DNA from: DATFPK01 sp035264885
GTDB taxonomy: Bacteria > Actinomycetota > Thermoleophilia > Solirubrobacterales > 70-9
NCBI GenBank assembly: GCA_035264885.1
Contig: DATFPK010000057.1
Span: forward strand, 1 to 42,320
Reading direction: 5' to 3'
Length of the DNA: 42,320 nucleotides
The notes under the pieces were generated by a model. That model had not been told where the DNA came from, searched no databases, and saw nothing but the letters and a program-made list of their open reading frames with translations. Numbering within the stretch: the stretch's first letter is position 1; each line of letters starts with the position of its first letter. Positions 1-7,610 of the stretch are shown here, piece after piece. A program made the position numbers and the translations under genes.

Positions 1-188
1 CCCGCCGGGCGGACGGACCCGCGGCCTTCTGGGGGATCACGCTGGCGGTCGAGGACCTCGACGGCTGCGCCCGCGCGCTCGGCGATCGCCTCGGCGAGGT
101 CCACGACGCCATCCAGCCAGGGCGCCGAATCGCATCGCTCCGGCGCAGCGCCGGCCTCGGCGTCCCCGTGGCCCTGATCAGCGCCTAA
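1..188 (+). CDS. VOC/glyoxalase-like domain protein, C-terminal end (partial)
   Basis: The open frame enters from the left edge and ends at TAA 186-188, giving about 61 residues. The tail contains AFWGITLAVEDLDG followed by LGEVHDAIQPGRRIASLR and a closing GVPVALISA. This pattern (a second VOC module with a PGRRIA-type strand, then a G-L-G-V-P-V-A-L end) is what I know from glyoxalase-like VOC proteins of actinobacteria. No metal ligands can be judged from so short a piece, and substrate cannot be inferred. It is convergent with the M23 peptidase gene, leaving a 21-bp gap. The family call is moderately sure, the function is not known. Confidence 0.6.
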   Translation, partial: RRADGPAAFWGITLAVEDLDGCARALGDRLGEVHDAIQPGRRIASLRRSAGLGVPVALISA

Positions 189-209
189 CGGGATCGACAG
201 AGGGACCGG

Positions 210-1133
210 TCAGCTGTAGCTGTCCCACCACTTCATCTTCGGCGCCGGGTTGAGGAACGTCCCGCCCTCGTACCAGCCGGGCGCCGCCCAGATCTCGAAG
301 TGGAGGTGGCACCCGGAGGCGTTGCCGGTCTGGCCGTTGTACCCGATCGGGTCGCCGGTCCTCACCCGATCGCCGGTCGACACCTTCACGCGGCGAGCCA
401 GGTGCATGTAGACGTAGTCGAGCCCGTCGCGGCCGTCCACGACGACGTAGTAGCCGGCTCCGCCGGCCTGGTAGCCGCGGTACTGCACGCGGCCACCGAC
501 CGCATTGACGATCGGGGCGCCGCAGGCGGCGAAGACGTCCTGTCCCTGGTGGGTGTGGCCGGCCCGGGGCGCGCCGATCGCGTCGCCGTAGCTGTGGGGG
601 CCGAGGACCGGAAAGCGGGCCCAGTAGAACTTGACCCAGCGCGACCCCGCGCCGGTGCCCGCCCGGATGACGCGACCGTTGTCGAGCCGGCGGGCGCGGA
701 AGTAGTACAGGCCGACCCGGGCTCGATGCCGGCGCCCGTCGTTGCCTGCCCAGCCGACCCGGTAGGCGACGCCGGGACGGGCCGCGTCCTTGCGGTAGGC
801 GCGGACCACCTTCCCGTCGGCCTTGCGGACGACCTCCACGCGGACGTCGACGCGCCCCTGGCCGCTCAGTTGCCAGGTGAAGCGCGCCCTGCCGCCGTTG
901 TCGAACAGATGGCGGTGCGGCGTGGCCTCGGCGCGGCGCAGGGCCACCCGCGTCGTCGTCGGCGTCTGGTCGGCCTGCGGCGCGGTGCCGGAGGCGGGTG
1001 CGGTGCCGCCGCCTTCGGTCGCGATGCCGCCGGTCTGCGCCTGCGCGGCGCCCGTCGCGCAGATGGCCGACGCGGGCGCGGCAGCCACGAGCGCCGCGCA
1101 GGCGCACCTGGAAACCCTGCTCAGGTTCTTCAC
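210..1133 (-). CDS. Secreted M23-family metallopeptidase (LytM/lysostaphin type)
   Basis: 307 residues. The N-terminus has basic residues, then an Ala-rich hydrophobic stretch and an Ala-X-Ala-like end near residue 33, so it is probably exported. Residues about 70-150 look like a beta-sandwich FlgD/Ig-type module (RARFTWQLSGQGRVDVRVEV, later YYFRARRLDNGRV). The C-terminal half is a peptidase M23 domain: the H-x(5)-D metal motif HTHQGQD lies near residues 190-198 and the HxH motif CHLHFEIW near 275-280. M23 enzymes are zinc endopeptidases that cut peptidoglycan cross-links. The gene has its own long leader that matches a c-di-AMP riboswitch, which fits control of wall hydrolysis by that signal. 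Family call is very sure; whether it is a hydrolase in vivo is inferred from intact ligands. Confidence 0.92.
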   Translation of the reverse strand: MKNLSRVSRCACAALVAAAPASAICATGAAQAQTGGIATEGGGTAPASGTAPQADQTPTTTRVALRRAEATPHRHLFDNGGRARFTWQLSGQGRVDVRVEVVRKADGKVVRAYRKDAARPGVAYRVGWAGNDGRRHRARVGLYYFRARRLDNGRVIRAGTGAGSRWVKFYWARFPVLGPHSYGDAIGAPRAGHTHQGQDVFAACGAPIVNAVGGRVQYRGYQAGGAGYYVVVDGRDGLDYVYMHLARRVKVSTGDRVRTGDPIGYNGQTGNASGCHLHFEIWAAPGWYEGGTFLNPAPKMKWWDSYS

Positions 1134-1139
1134 TTCTGC

Positions 1140-1283
1140 CCTCTCTTTCGCTGAAGCCGGCGGGGTTAGCTGACGGGCTCGCGCAGAAAGAGCAGCGCTA
1201 CGGGATTAATCCCGATTCGCCCCCGGGGCCGCTGGGCCCCATTGGTTCCCCCGCTCCCCGCCGCCAAGGCGGGGATTAGGCAA
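1140..1283 (-). promoter_or_regulatory. c-di-AMP riboswitch (ydaO-yuaA type) leading the M23 peptidase
   Basis: Read on the minus strand, the leader holds the conserved ydaO blocks in the right order: CCUAAUCCCCGCC, GGGGAGCGGGGGAACCAAU, GGGGCGAAUC, a GGGAUUAAUCCC stem, CGAGCCCGUCAGCUAACC, CCGCCGGC and a final GAAAGAGAG. It ends within ten bases of the peptidase start codon. The ydaO motif binds c-di-AMP and usually turns genes off. In actinobacteria it often precedes wall hydrolase genes, which fits the downstream gene. Boundaries are approximate; the match of the core blocks is direct. Confidence 0.93.
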
Positions 1284-1316
1284 GGACTATGCGCATCAAC
1301 GTAACAGGGGCCTCGG

Positions 1317-1340
1317 AGTTTCGGCCGGAGCGCCGAAACT
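1317..1340. repeat. Perfect 9-bp inverted repeat between divergent genes
   Basis: AGTTTCGGC (1317-1325) and GCCGAAACT (1332-1340) are perfect reverse complements with a 6-nt centre, CGGAGC. It lies just outside the riboswitch, between the minus-strand peptidase and the plus-strand coiled-coil gene at 1392. It could be a regulator operator or a short hairpin; there is no T-tract, so an intrinsic terminator is less likely. Confidence 0.55.
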
Positions 1341-1391
1341 GCGGCCGAAGCCCGTCATCGCCTCCGCGAGCCGTAGTAGGTTGCGCGGCTG

Positions 1392-2612
1392 ATGGGAGAA
1401 CCCCTTGCAGCGGCGGGCGAGGCGACGGACCGGCTCGGGACGAAGGCGAGGCGCCTCGCCGAGGAGCTCCGGGCCCGCGGCGAGAAGGCCCGCGACACCG
1501 AGCAGGCGGTCCGCAGCGATGCCCTAAAGGCGCTGGCGGTGGCCAAGCGTGCCGCCGACCACGCCCGCGAGGCGGAGGCCCGGGCGACCGAAGCCGAGAC
1601 CCGGGCCGCCGACCTGGAGCGCCGCCTCGGCGCCGGTCAGGCCGAGGCGGAGAGCACCAGGGTCGCCGAGCTGGTCGGGGACCTCCAGGCGGCCGAGGCA
1701 CGGGCCGCGGAGGCGCGGGCGGAGGCCGAGTCCCAGGTCGCCGCGGCGCGCGAGGAGAGCGAAGCCAAGGTTGCCGCGGCGCGCGAGGAGAGCGAAGCCA
1801 AGGTCGCCGCGGCGCGGGACCGGGTCAGGGAGAACGCCCAGGCGACCCTGAAGCGGCTGGGCGAGGAGGCCGGCGCGAGGGTTCGCGCAGCCCGCGACGA
1901 GGCCGGGAAGGCCCGTGTGGCCGCCGCCGAGGCCCGCCGCCGCGCCACCGAGGCGGAAGCGGCCCGGTCGGCCGCCGAGGCCGCTGCGCGCCAGGCCGAG
2001 GCCGAGGGCCGGCGCGAGCGCGAGCGCCTGAGCGCCCAGCTCGCCCAGACGCGGGCGGCCGCGGAGGACTCCCTGCGCGCCGAGCGGGCGCGAATGGAGG
2101 AGGAGGCGAGCCGCCGGGTCCAGGAGGCTCATGCCCAGACCGAGGCCAAGGCGACCGACCGGATCGCCCTCGCCGAGCGCCGGGCCGAGCAGGCGCAGGC
2201 CCGCGCGCGGGAAGCCGAGCAGGCCGCGGCAGCGCGAATGGCCGAGCTCGAGGCCCAGATCGAGGAGCGGGTGATGAGCGGGACCGAGGAGGTCCGCCGC
2301 CGCTCCGAGGAGCGCGTGCAGGAGCTGGTCGACCAGCTGACGCGCGACACCGAGCGCGCTGCCCGGAACCGCGCCCAGGAGCGGCTCGACGCCGAGTCCG
2401 AGCGGATCCGGGCCGAGGCCGAGCACCGTGCCGAGCGGGCCCGCTCGGCAGCCGAGGACGAGATCCGCATCACCGCCGACCGCGCTCGCCGCGAGGCTCT
2501 GGCCGCCGCCGAGGACACCGCTCCCGAGTGGGAGGACAGGCGGGCGAGCCGCACGGCACGGCGTCAGCCGGCTGCGGCCTCCCAGGGCCGCAGCAGCTAC
2601 CGCACGTACTAG
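1392..2612 (+). CDS. Ala/Glu/Arg-rich coiled-coil protein, function unknown
   Basis: 406 residues, almost entirely long heptad-rich helix from about residue 10 to 385 (AEELRARGEKARDTEQAV, many A-E-A-E-A-R runs), with no membrane segment or signal peptide seen. A tandem 11-residue unit, VAAAREESEAK, occurs at about residues 116-137 and begins a third time. The tail is basic (ASRTARRQPAAASQGRSSYR). Such proteins may be scaffolds or DivIVA/Scy-like cytoskeletal elements, but I see no diagnostic N-terminal DivIVA motif and do not assign one. ATG 1392 is the first plausible start after the divergent promoter; no clear Shine-Dalgarno is present. Codon bias and the heptad pattern support this frame over the long overlapping Gly/Arg-rich frames. 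Confidence 0.75.
   Translation: MGEPLAAAGEATDRLGTKARRLAEELRARGEKARDTEQAVRSDALKALAVAKRAADHAREAEARATEAETRAADLERRLGAGQAEAESTRVAELVGDLQAAEARAAEARAEAESQVAAAREESEAKVAAAREESEAKVAAARDRVRENAQATLKRLGEEAGARVRAARDEAGKARVAAAEARRRATEAEAARSAAEAAARQAEAEGRRERERLSAQLAQTRAAAEDSLRAERARMEEEASRRVQEAHAQTEAKATDRIALAERRAEQAQARAREAEQAAAARMAELEAQIEERVMSGTEEVRRRSEERVQELVDQLTRDTERAARNRAQERLDAESERIRAEAEHRAERARSAAEDEIRITADRARREALAAAEDTAPEWEDRRASRTARRQPAAASQGRSSYRTY
1737..1816 (+). repeat. 33-bp in-frame tandem repeat (about 2.4 copies)
   Basis: Units 1737-1769 and 1770-1802 differ at a single base (GTC versus GTT); a third copy starts at 1803 and runs 14 bases. Each unit encodes VAAAREESEAK, which extends the coiled coil by one 11-residue (hendecad) step. 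The near-identity of the copies suggests a recent duplication. Confidence 0.9.
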
Positions 2613-2633
2613 GCCGGGGTGCGGTCGCCGCGG

Positions 2634-3128
2634 CTAGGCCGAGGCGGCCTCGCGGCTGCGCCGCCGGCTTTCCGCCTCGGCGCGGAGCCGCTCGTGCTCG
2701 ACCTGGCGCTTGAGCTGGTGGAGGGTGCGCCGGACATGGCGGCCGAGGGTCGGCGCCGAGACCTGCTCAGAGAGCCAGCCGAAGACGCCGGAGCCGGCGA
2801 CGCCGTATTGGTAGCGGAGCTCGACCCGGGAGCGCCCCCGCGGCAGGCGCCGGATCCGGAACCGGCCGCGCTGGTCGACGCCGGTGATCGACGTCCAGGC
2901 CATGTCGCGCGGCTCGTGCCACTCGATCATCTCGATCAGGCCGCCGACCTCGGCGGCGCCGATCCGGATCAGCATTCGATAGCGGGCACCCTTGCCGCTG
3001 CGCTTGTCGCCGCGGACCTCCCAGCGGGTGACGCCGGACATGAACCGCAGGTAGTGGTCGGGCTCGGCGAGGTAGTCCCAGACCGCCTCGGGCGGGGCGG
3101 AAACCTCGACGCACTCGGCCAGCCGCAT
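2634..3128 (-). CDS. SRPBCC (polyketide cyclase/START-like) family protein
   Basis: 164 residues. The opening VEVSAPPEAVWDYLAEPDHY is the typical first strand and helix of the SRPBCC fold (x-V-x-A-P-x-x-V-W-x-x-L-x-D). The long C-terminal helix (HVRRTLHQLKRQVEHERL) closes the hydrophobic cavity, followed by a charged tail. These proteins bind hydrophobic ligands; the substrate is not predictable. Its ATG is one base past the stop of the acyltransferase gene, so it is the last gene of a three-gene minus-strand operon with an SCP2-hydrolase fusion and an acyltransferase. This supports a role in lipid binding or modification. Fold is sure; role is inference. Confidence 0.82.
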   Translation of the reverse strand: MRLAECVEVSAPPEAVWDYLAEPDHYLRFMSGVTRWEVRGDKRSGKGARYRMLIRIGAAEVGGLIEMIEWHEPRDMAWTSITGVDQRGRFRIRRLPRGRSRVELRYQYGVAGSGVFGWLSEQVSAPTLGRHVRRTLHQLKRQVEHERLRAEAESRRRSREAASA

Positions 3129-3129
3129 C

Positions 3130-4077
3130 TCAGCCGACCACCGGGAATCGCCGCTCGGCGGCGAGGGCGTCGAGCGCTTCCTGCATCAGACGGGTGACGT
3201 GGTCATAGACCTCGTCGATGTCGGGCTCGGACCCGAACTGCTCGCGGAGGTCGATCGCCGGCAGCACCTCGACGGTGATCTTCGCCGGAAGGGGGATGTG
3301 GCCGAGGAAGTCGCCGACGTTGAGCCCCCACGGCGGCGCGATCGAGACCGGCAGGACCTTGAGGCGCAGCAGCCGATCGAGGCCGAGGCCCCGCGCCAGC
3401 CGATTGCCGCGGCCGAGGAAGAGCGCCGTCTCCTGGCCGCCGACCGAGACGACCGGCACAATCGGCACGTCCTGGTCGAGCGCCAGCCTGATGAAGCCCT
3501 TGCGCCCCGCGAAGTCGACCTTGTGGCGCTCCCACGATGCGCGGTGGACCTCCCAGTCGCCGCCCGGGTAGACGAGCAGCGCGGCCCCCGTCTCGAGTGC
3601 CTGACGGGCGTGCTCGTGCGAGGCCGAGACGGTGCCGTACCTGCGCAGGAGCTGGCCGATCGGCGAAGCGACGACCAGATTGTGGGCGAGCTGGTAGAAG
3701 GCCCGCTCGACGCCGAAGTAGGTGTGGAAGGCCAGCGTGAGGATGTGCGTGTCCGGCGTGACGTTCCCGCCGGAGTGGTTGCCGACCATGAGAACCGCGC
3801 CCTCCTCGGGAATGTTGCCGAGGTTGCGCACCTCGCCCCGGAACCAGATCGTCGAGAGCAGCCAGAGGCGGGGGAGCGTCTCGCGGATGTAGTCCGGGTC
3901 GCGGTCATCGAGGTCGGCGGTGAGGCGGCCCGTGAGGCGCTCCCCGATCGCGCCGGCGGCGCGGCCGAACAGCGACCCGATCAGGTCGGTCGCCCCGCCC
4001 GAGGCCGCCGCCTCGGACTCCGCCTGCTCTCCCTTCCCGTTCTGCCTGGCCTGGTCGGCGAGCGTCGAGGTTGCCAT
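3130..4077 (-). CDS. Lysophospholipid-type acyltransferase (PlsC-like)
   Basis: 315 residues from the ATG at 4077 (MATSTLADQA). The frame stays open upstream, but that extension overlaps the next gene and is low-complexity. The acyltransferase H-x4-D motif appears in variant form as NHSGGNVTPD (His about 101). The later block YPGGDWEVHR matches the position of the FPEGTR substrate block, and a proline-rich PIVPVVSVGG strand follows. This pattern is typical of the actinobacterial subfamily that acylates glycerol-lipid or other alcohol acceptors at the membrane. It starts 11 bp after the SCP2-hydrolase stop and ends 1 bp before the SRPBCC start, so the three genes are probably co-transcribed. 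The acceptor lipid is unknown. Confidence 0.85.
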   Translation of the reverse strand: MATSTLADQARQNGKGEQAESEAAASGGATDLIGSLFGRAAGAIGERLTGRLTADLDDRDPDYIRETLPRLWLLSTIWFRGEVRNLGNIPEEGAVLMVGNHSGGNVTPDTHILTLAFHTYFGVERAFYQLAHNLVVASPIGQLLRRYGTVSASHEHARQALETGAALLVYPGGDWEVHRASWERHKVDFAGRKGFIRLALDQDVPIVPVVSVGGQETALFLGRGNRLARGLGLDRLLRLKVLPVSIAPPWGLNVGDFLGHIPLPAKITVEVLPAIDLREQFGSEPDIDEVYDHVTRLMQEALDALAAERRFPVVG

Positions 4078-4088
4078 TCGCGGCGATT

Positions 4089-5363
4089 CTAGGCCGACGC
4101 CGCGCCCGTGCGCTGCATCCGGCCCGCCGTGCCGCTTGCCGACTCGATGAACTCGCGGACGAGGTCGTGCGTCTGCTCGGGCAGCTCGACCTGAGGGACG
4201 TGGCCGCATTCGCCGAAGACCGCCTGGCGGGCCTGGGGCAGGATGGCCTCTACGTGGCGCGAGAACCGGGCCGGCACCAGGCGGTCGTCGGCGCCCCAGA
4301 CGAACAGGGCCGGCGGCGAGAGGCGCTCGAGCCGGGTCCAGAAGCCCTTGTCGCCGTGCGGGCGCTCGAGATAGATGTTGCGGGCGGCCTTGTAGAAAGC
4401 CACTCGCGCCATCCGTGAGCGGTAGGTCCGCACGAACTCGTCGGACGCGATGTCGCCGACCACCGGGTCGAGGCGCTCGGGCCGCGAGATCATCGCCCAG
4501 AAGCGGCTCCGCACCTGGCCGGCGCTCAGCATGTGCGGCAGCGCGGCCAGCTCGGGCCGCAGCAGCCGGACGAGCGGGGACCACTCGCGGCCGCGCAGCC
4601 AGGCCATCGAGGGCGCCAGCAGGCTGAGGCTGCGGACCCGGCTCGGCGCTTCGAGCCCTACCTCGATCGAGACCCGGCCGCCCATCGAGTTGCCGACCAG
4701 GTGGGCACGATCGATGCTCAGCGCGTCCATGAAGCGGATCACGTGCCGGGCGAAGAACCCGGCGTCATAGGCCCCGCGGACCGGCTTCGACGAGGAGCCG
4801 AAGCCCGGGAGGTCGATCGCGTGGACCGTGTAGTCGGGGGTGAGCGCGGCGACCGTCTCGTAGAAGGAGCTCTTGGCGCCGCCGAGGCCGTGGATCAGGA
4901 TCACGTGTTCGGACCCGCGGCCCGCCGTGAGGCTGGAGATGCAGGCCCCCTTGACGCGGACGTCGTGGATCCGCAGCAGCGGCGGCCGGTCGTCGGGAAG
5001 GCGGAACCGGCCCTCGAAGCCGACCGCGTCGTCGATGTTTCCCCGGGCCCAGGCCCGGCGCCGCTGGAACGCGTCGAGGCCCGAGAGGCGGCCCTCGCGC
5101 AGCGCGAGCCAGGTTGCCGTGTCGGTGCCGATGATCACGTCGGCGCGGCGGCAGGGCGGCGTGCGGACCTTGCATGTGGCCGGCGCCAGGTCGACCTCCC
5201 AGCTGCGCCCGATGTCCTCGAGCCGCACGTGCACCACGGCGCCGTAGTCCTCCTCGGCCCCGAGATAGCGCTCGGGCAGGGAGGCGAACGCCTCCTCGAC
5301 CCGGCGCAGGCGATCCTCGGAGTTCGTCCCCCCGACGAGACGTGGACGAGGGCGGGCGCTCAT
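4089..5363 (-). CDS. SCP2 sterol-carrier domain fused to alpha/beta hydrolase
   Basis: 424 residues with two modules. Residues about 18-125 resemble an SCP2 lipid-transfer domain (ADVIIGTDTATWLALREGRL, then AWARGNIDDAVGF, the usual D-x-x-x-x-x-G-x-L-x-x-x-x-A-x-x-x-G signature). Residues about 130-410 are an alpha/beta hydrolase: oxyanion HGLGG at 159-163, nucleophile elbow GNSMGG with Ser226, acid Asp359 or 360 in WGADDRLVP, and His388 in GHVPQVE. The fusion suggests that a hydrophobic substrate is held by SCP2 and hydrolysed by the partner domain. It heads the operon with the acyltransferase and SRPBCC genes, and is divergent from cysS with only 49 bp between. Catalytic triad is direct; the substrate is not known. 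Confidence 0.85.
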   Translation of the reverse strand: MSARPRPRLVGGTNSEDRLRRVEEAFASLPERYLGAEEDYGAVVHVRLEDIGRSWEVDLAPATCKVRTPPCRRADVIIGTDTATWLALREGRLSGLDAFQRRRAWARGNIDDAVGFEGRFRLPDDRPPLLRIHDVRVKGACISSLTAGRGSEHVILIHGLGGAKSSFYETVAALTPDYTVHAIDLPGFGSSSKPVRGAYDAGFFARHVIRFMDALSIDRAHLVGNSMGGRVSIEVGLEAPSRVRSLSLLAPSMAWLRGREWSPLVRLLRPELAALPHMLSAGQVRSRFWAMISRPERLDPVVGDIASDEFVRTYRSRMARVAFYKAARNIYLERPHGDKGFWTRLERLSPPALFVWGADDRLVPARFSRHVEAILPQARQAVFGECGHVPQVELPEQTHDLVREFIESASGTAGRMQRTGAASA

Positions 5364-5412
5364 CTGGCGGGAACCCTAGCGACGCGGGTTGCGGCAATAG
5401 CATCAGCCGGCG

Positions 5413-6756
5413 ATGCGAGAGGTGCGGATCCGCGACACCCTGAGCGGCGAGACGAGGCCCCTGCGGGCCGGTGAGGAGGTCGGGATCTACGCCTGCGGGC
5501 CGACGGTCTACAGCCGGGTCCACATCGGCAACGCTCGCCCCTTCGTGGTGTTTTCCCTGCTCGCACGGTTCCTCCGTCAGGAGGAATACCCCGCCAGGCT
5601 CGTGATCAACATCACCGACATAAACGACAAGATCTACGCTGCGGCGCGGGACGCGGGCGAGCCCTCGGACCGGTTCGCGGCGCGGATGACCGCCGCCTAC
5701 GTCGAGGACACCGACCGGCTGGGGCTTGGCCGCCCGGACGCCGAGCCGCTGGCCTCGGCGACGATCGGCGAGATCGTCGCCCTGATCTCGGACCTCGTCG
5801 AGCGCGGTCACGCCTACGAATCGGGGGGCGACGTCTACTTCCGGGTCCGCAGCTTCCCCGGCTACGGCGGCCTCTCGAATCGCGATCCCGACCAGATGGA
5901 CCAGGGGGAGGAGGCGGGCACCGCGAGCCTCAAGGAGGACCGGCTCGACTTCGCGCTCTGGAAGGCCCGCAAGGAGGGGGAGGACACGAGCTGGGACTCC
6001 CCCTGGGGGCCGGGCCGTCCCGGGTGGCACATCGAGTGCTCGGCGATGGCGGAGGCGGAGCTCGGACCCGGCTTCGCCCTCCACGGCGGCGGCGTCGACC
6101 TGATCTTCCCCCATCACGAGAACGAGATCACGCAGTCTCGAGCTGCCGGCCGCCCCTTCGCGGCCCTGTGGATGCACAACGGCATGGTCGAGACCGGCGC
6201 CGAGAAGATGTCGAAGTCCGAAGGCAACATCTTCCGGCTTTCGGAGGCTCTCGACCGGTTCGGGCGGGACGCCGTCGTCGCCTACCTGATCTCGGGTCAC
6301 TACCGCCAGCCGCTGGCTTTCGGCGAGGAGGCTCTGGTCGAGGCGGCAGCCCGGGTCGAGCGGCTGCGGAACTTCCTGCGCGAGCACCCGCCCGGCGGGG
6401 AGCCGGGCCCCGAGGCGGCGAACCGCCTGGAGCGGTTCCGGGACGCCCTCGCCGACGACTTCAACACGCCGCGGGCGCTGGCCGAAGCCTTCGAGCTGGT
6501 GTCGGCCGCGAACCGCGAGCCGCTGCCCGGGGCCGCCACCGCGCTGGCGTCGATGCTCGCGACCCTCGGCCTCGAGACGGTCGCCGATGGAGGCGAGCAG
6601 GCGGGCGAGGAGGAGCGGGCGCTCCTCGCCGCCCGCGAGGAGGCCCGCGCCGCCAGGAATTTCGGCCGCGCCGACGAGATCCGCGACGAGCTGGCCCGGC
6701 GGGGGTGGGAGGTCCGCGACTCCGCCGGCGGTCCGCGGCTGGTCCGAAAGGCCTGA
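5413..6756 (+). CDS. cysS: Cysteinyl-tRNA synthetase
   Basis: 447 residues. Class I aminoacyl-tRNA synthetase charging tRNA-Cys in the cytoplasm. The HIGH-type motif is HIGN (about 37-40) after the typical Y-A-C-G-P-T-V-Y, whose Cys is a zinc ligand. WHIECSAMA and GGGVDLIFPHHENE are the conserved zinc-site and active-site blocks, and KMSKS is at 265-269. The C-terminal DALR-like helical region (NFGRADEIRDELARRGWEVRD) is complete. ATG 5413 gives the family's usual N-terminus. The gene is followed 2 bp later by rlmB and then by sigH, an order I know from Bacillus (cysS-mrnC-rlmB-yacP-sigH), here without mrnC and yacP. Confidence 0.97.
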   Translation: MREVRIRDTLSGETRPLRAGEEVGIYACGPTVYSRVHIGNARPFVVFSLLARFLRQEEYPARLVINITDINDKIYAAARDAGEPSDRFAARMTAAYVEDTDRLGLGRPDAEPLASATIGEIVALISDLVERGHAYESGGDVYFRVRSFPGYGGLSNRDPDQMDQGEEAGTASLKEDRLDFALWKARKEGEDTSWDSPWGPGRPGWHIECSAMAEAELGPGFALHGGGVDLIFPHHENEITQSRAAGRPFAALWMHNGMVETGAEKMSKSEGNIFRLSEALDRFGRDAVVAYLISGHYRQPLAFGEEALVEAAARVERLRNFLREHPPGGEPGPEAANRLERFRDALADDFNTPRALAEAFELVSAANREPLPGAATALASMLATLGLETVADGGEQAGEEERALLAAREEARAARNFGRADEIRDELARRGWEVRDSAGGPRLVRKA

Positions 6757-6758
6757 GG

Positions 6759-7430
6759 GTGGGCGGCGGGCGCCGCGAGTACGTCTACGGTCGCCGCCCG
6801 GTCGCGGAGGCCGCCCGCGGCCGGCGCCGGCTCCACCGGGTCCTGCGCGCGCCCGAAACGTCCCCGGCAGACCTCGAGCGCCTCGCCGGCTCGCCCGACC
6901 ACCAGGGCGTGGTGGCCGAGGTCGACCCCTACCCGTACGCCGGCGCCGCTGAGTTGCTCGCCCACCGCGACGGGCTCCTGGTCGCCCTCGACCAGGTCCA
7001 GGACCCCCAGAACCTGGGGGCGATCTGCCGCTCGGCCGAGGTCGCCGGGGCGGACGGGGTGGTGGTCCCCGAGCGCCGCGCGGCGGGCGTGACTCCGGCG
7101 GTCTGCAAGGCCTCGGCCGGCGCGGTCGAGCACCTGGCCATCGCCCACGTCCGCAACCTCGCCGACTGGCTCGCCGAGGCACGGGACGCGGGGTTCTGGG
7201 TCTGGGGGGCAGACGCGTCGGCTCCGGCCGCCCACACCGAGGTCGACCTCACCGGCTGTCTCGTCCTCGTGCTCGGCGGCGAGGGGGCGGGTCTGCGGCC
7301 GCGCGTGGCCGCGTCCTGCGACGGTCTGATGCGGATCCCGCAGCGGGGCCGGATCGACTCGCTGAACGTCTCCGCTGCGGGCGCCGTGCTGCTGTTCGAG
7401 GCGCTGCGCCAGCGCGGCCAGGCCCCCTAG
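6759..7430 (+). CDS. rlmB: 23S rRNA (guanosine-2'-O)-methyltransferase, TrmH/SpoU family
   Basis: 223 residues from GTG 6759, two bases after the cysS stop; the frame is open further upstream but only as the shadow of cysS. An N-terminal L30e-like substrate domain (VYGRRPVAEAARG to DHQGVVAEVDPY) is followed by the SPOUT knot. Motif 1 is VQDPQNLGAICRSAEVAGAD, motif 2 is LVLGGEGAGL, and motif 3 is IPQRGRIDSLNVSAAGAVLLFE. RlmB-type enzymes methylate G2251 in 23S rRNA using SAM; all three motifs are intact. Its place directly after cysS is shared with Bacillus. RlmB is preferred over TrmH because of the N-terminal domain and the gene neighbourhood. Confidence 0.92.
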   Translation: MGGGRREYVYGRRPVAEAARGRRRLHRVLRAPETSPADLERLAGSPDHQGVVAEVDPYPYAGAAELLAHRDGLLVALDQVQDPQNLGAICRSAEVAGADGVVVPERRAAGVTPAVCKASAGAVEHLAIAHVRNLADWLAEARDAGFWVWGADASAPAAHTEVDLTGCLVLVLGGEGAGLRPRVAASCDGLMRIPQRGRIDSLNVSAAGAVLLFEALRQRGQAP

Positions 7431-7434
7431 CACC

Positions 7435-7450
7435 TGCAACGGCGGTTGCA
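7435..7450. repeat. Short inverted repeat after rlmB
   Basis: TGCAAC (7435-7440) and GTTGCA (7445-7450) form a 6-bp inverted repeat with a GGCG centre, and a further GTTGCA copy follows at about 7458-7463. It lies 4 bp past the rlmB stop and about 30 bp before the sigH -35 box. It could be a weak terminator or an operator of sigH. Confidence 0.4.
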
Positions 7451-7479
7451 AGCCCGGTTGCATTTCCCCCGCCCGCGGG

Positions 7480-7507
7480 TTGACAGAACCCGGGGAATGC
7501 GTAAACT
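7480..7507 (+). promoter_or_regulatory. Probable housekeeping-type promoter of sigH
   Basis: TTGACA (7480-7485) is a perfect -35 box; 16 bp later TAAACT (7502-7507) fits the TAnnnT -10 pattern. The next about 100 nt are a leader with a Shine-Dalgarno AAGGAGG at 7596-7602. This shows that sigH can be transcribed independently of cysS-rlmB. Confidence 0.72.
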
Positions 7508-7610
7508 GCCCGGCAGATAACGGTGAACCTCAGCTTGAGGGTCATCGGAGGAGAGGGCGCCCCTGGGGAGGTAAGCGGCGCCACAGGCCCTTCACAAGGA
7601 GGAAGAGTCA

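Noticed and set aside
4078..4584. N-terminal extension of the acyltransferase gene
   Set aside because: The extension overlaps the SCP2-hydrolase gene, is Ala/Arg/Pro low-complexity, and ATG 4077 gives a normal start.
4765..7182. Very long minus-strand open frame across cysS and rlmB
   Set aside because: It is antisense to cysS and rlmB, which have complete motif sets; the translation is Pro/Arg/Gly low-complexity, as expected of GC-rich shadow frames.
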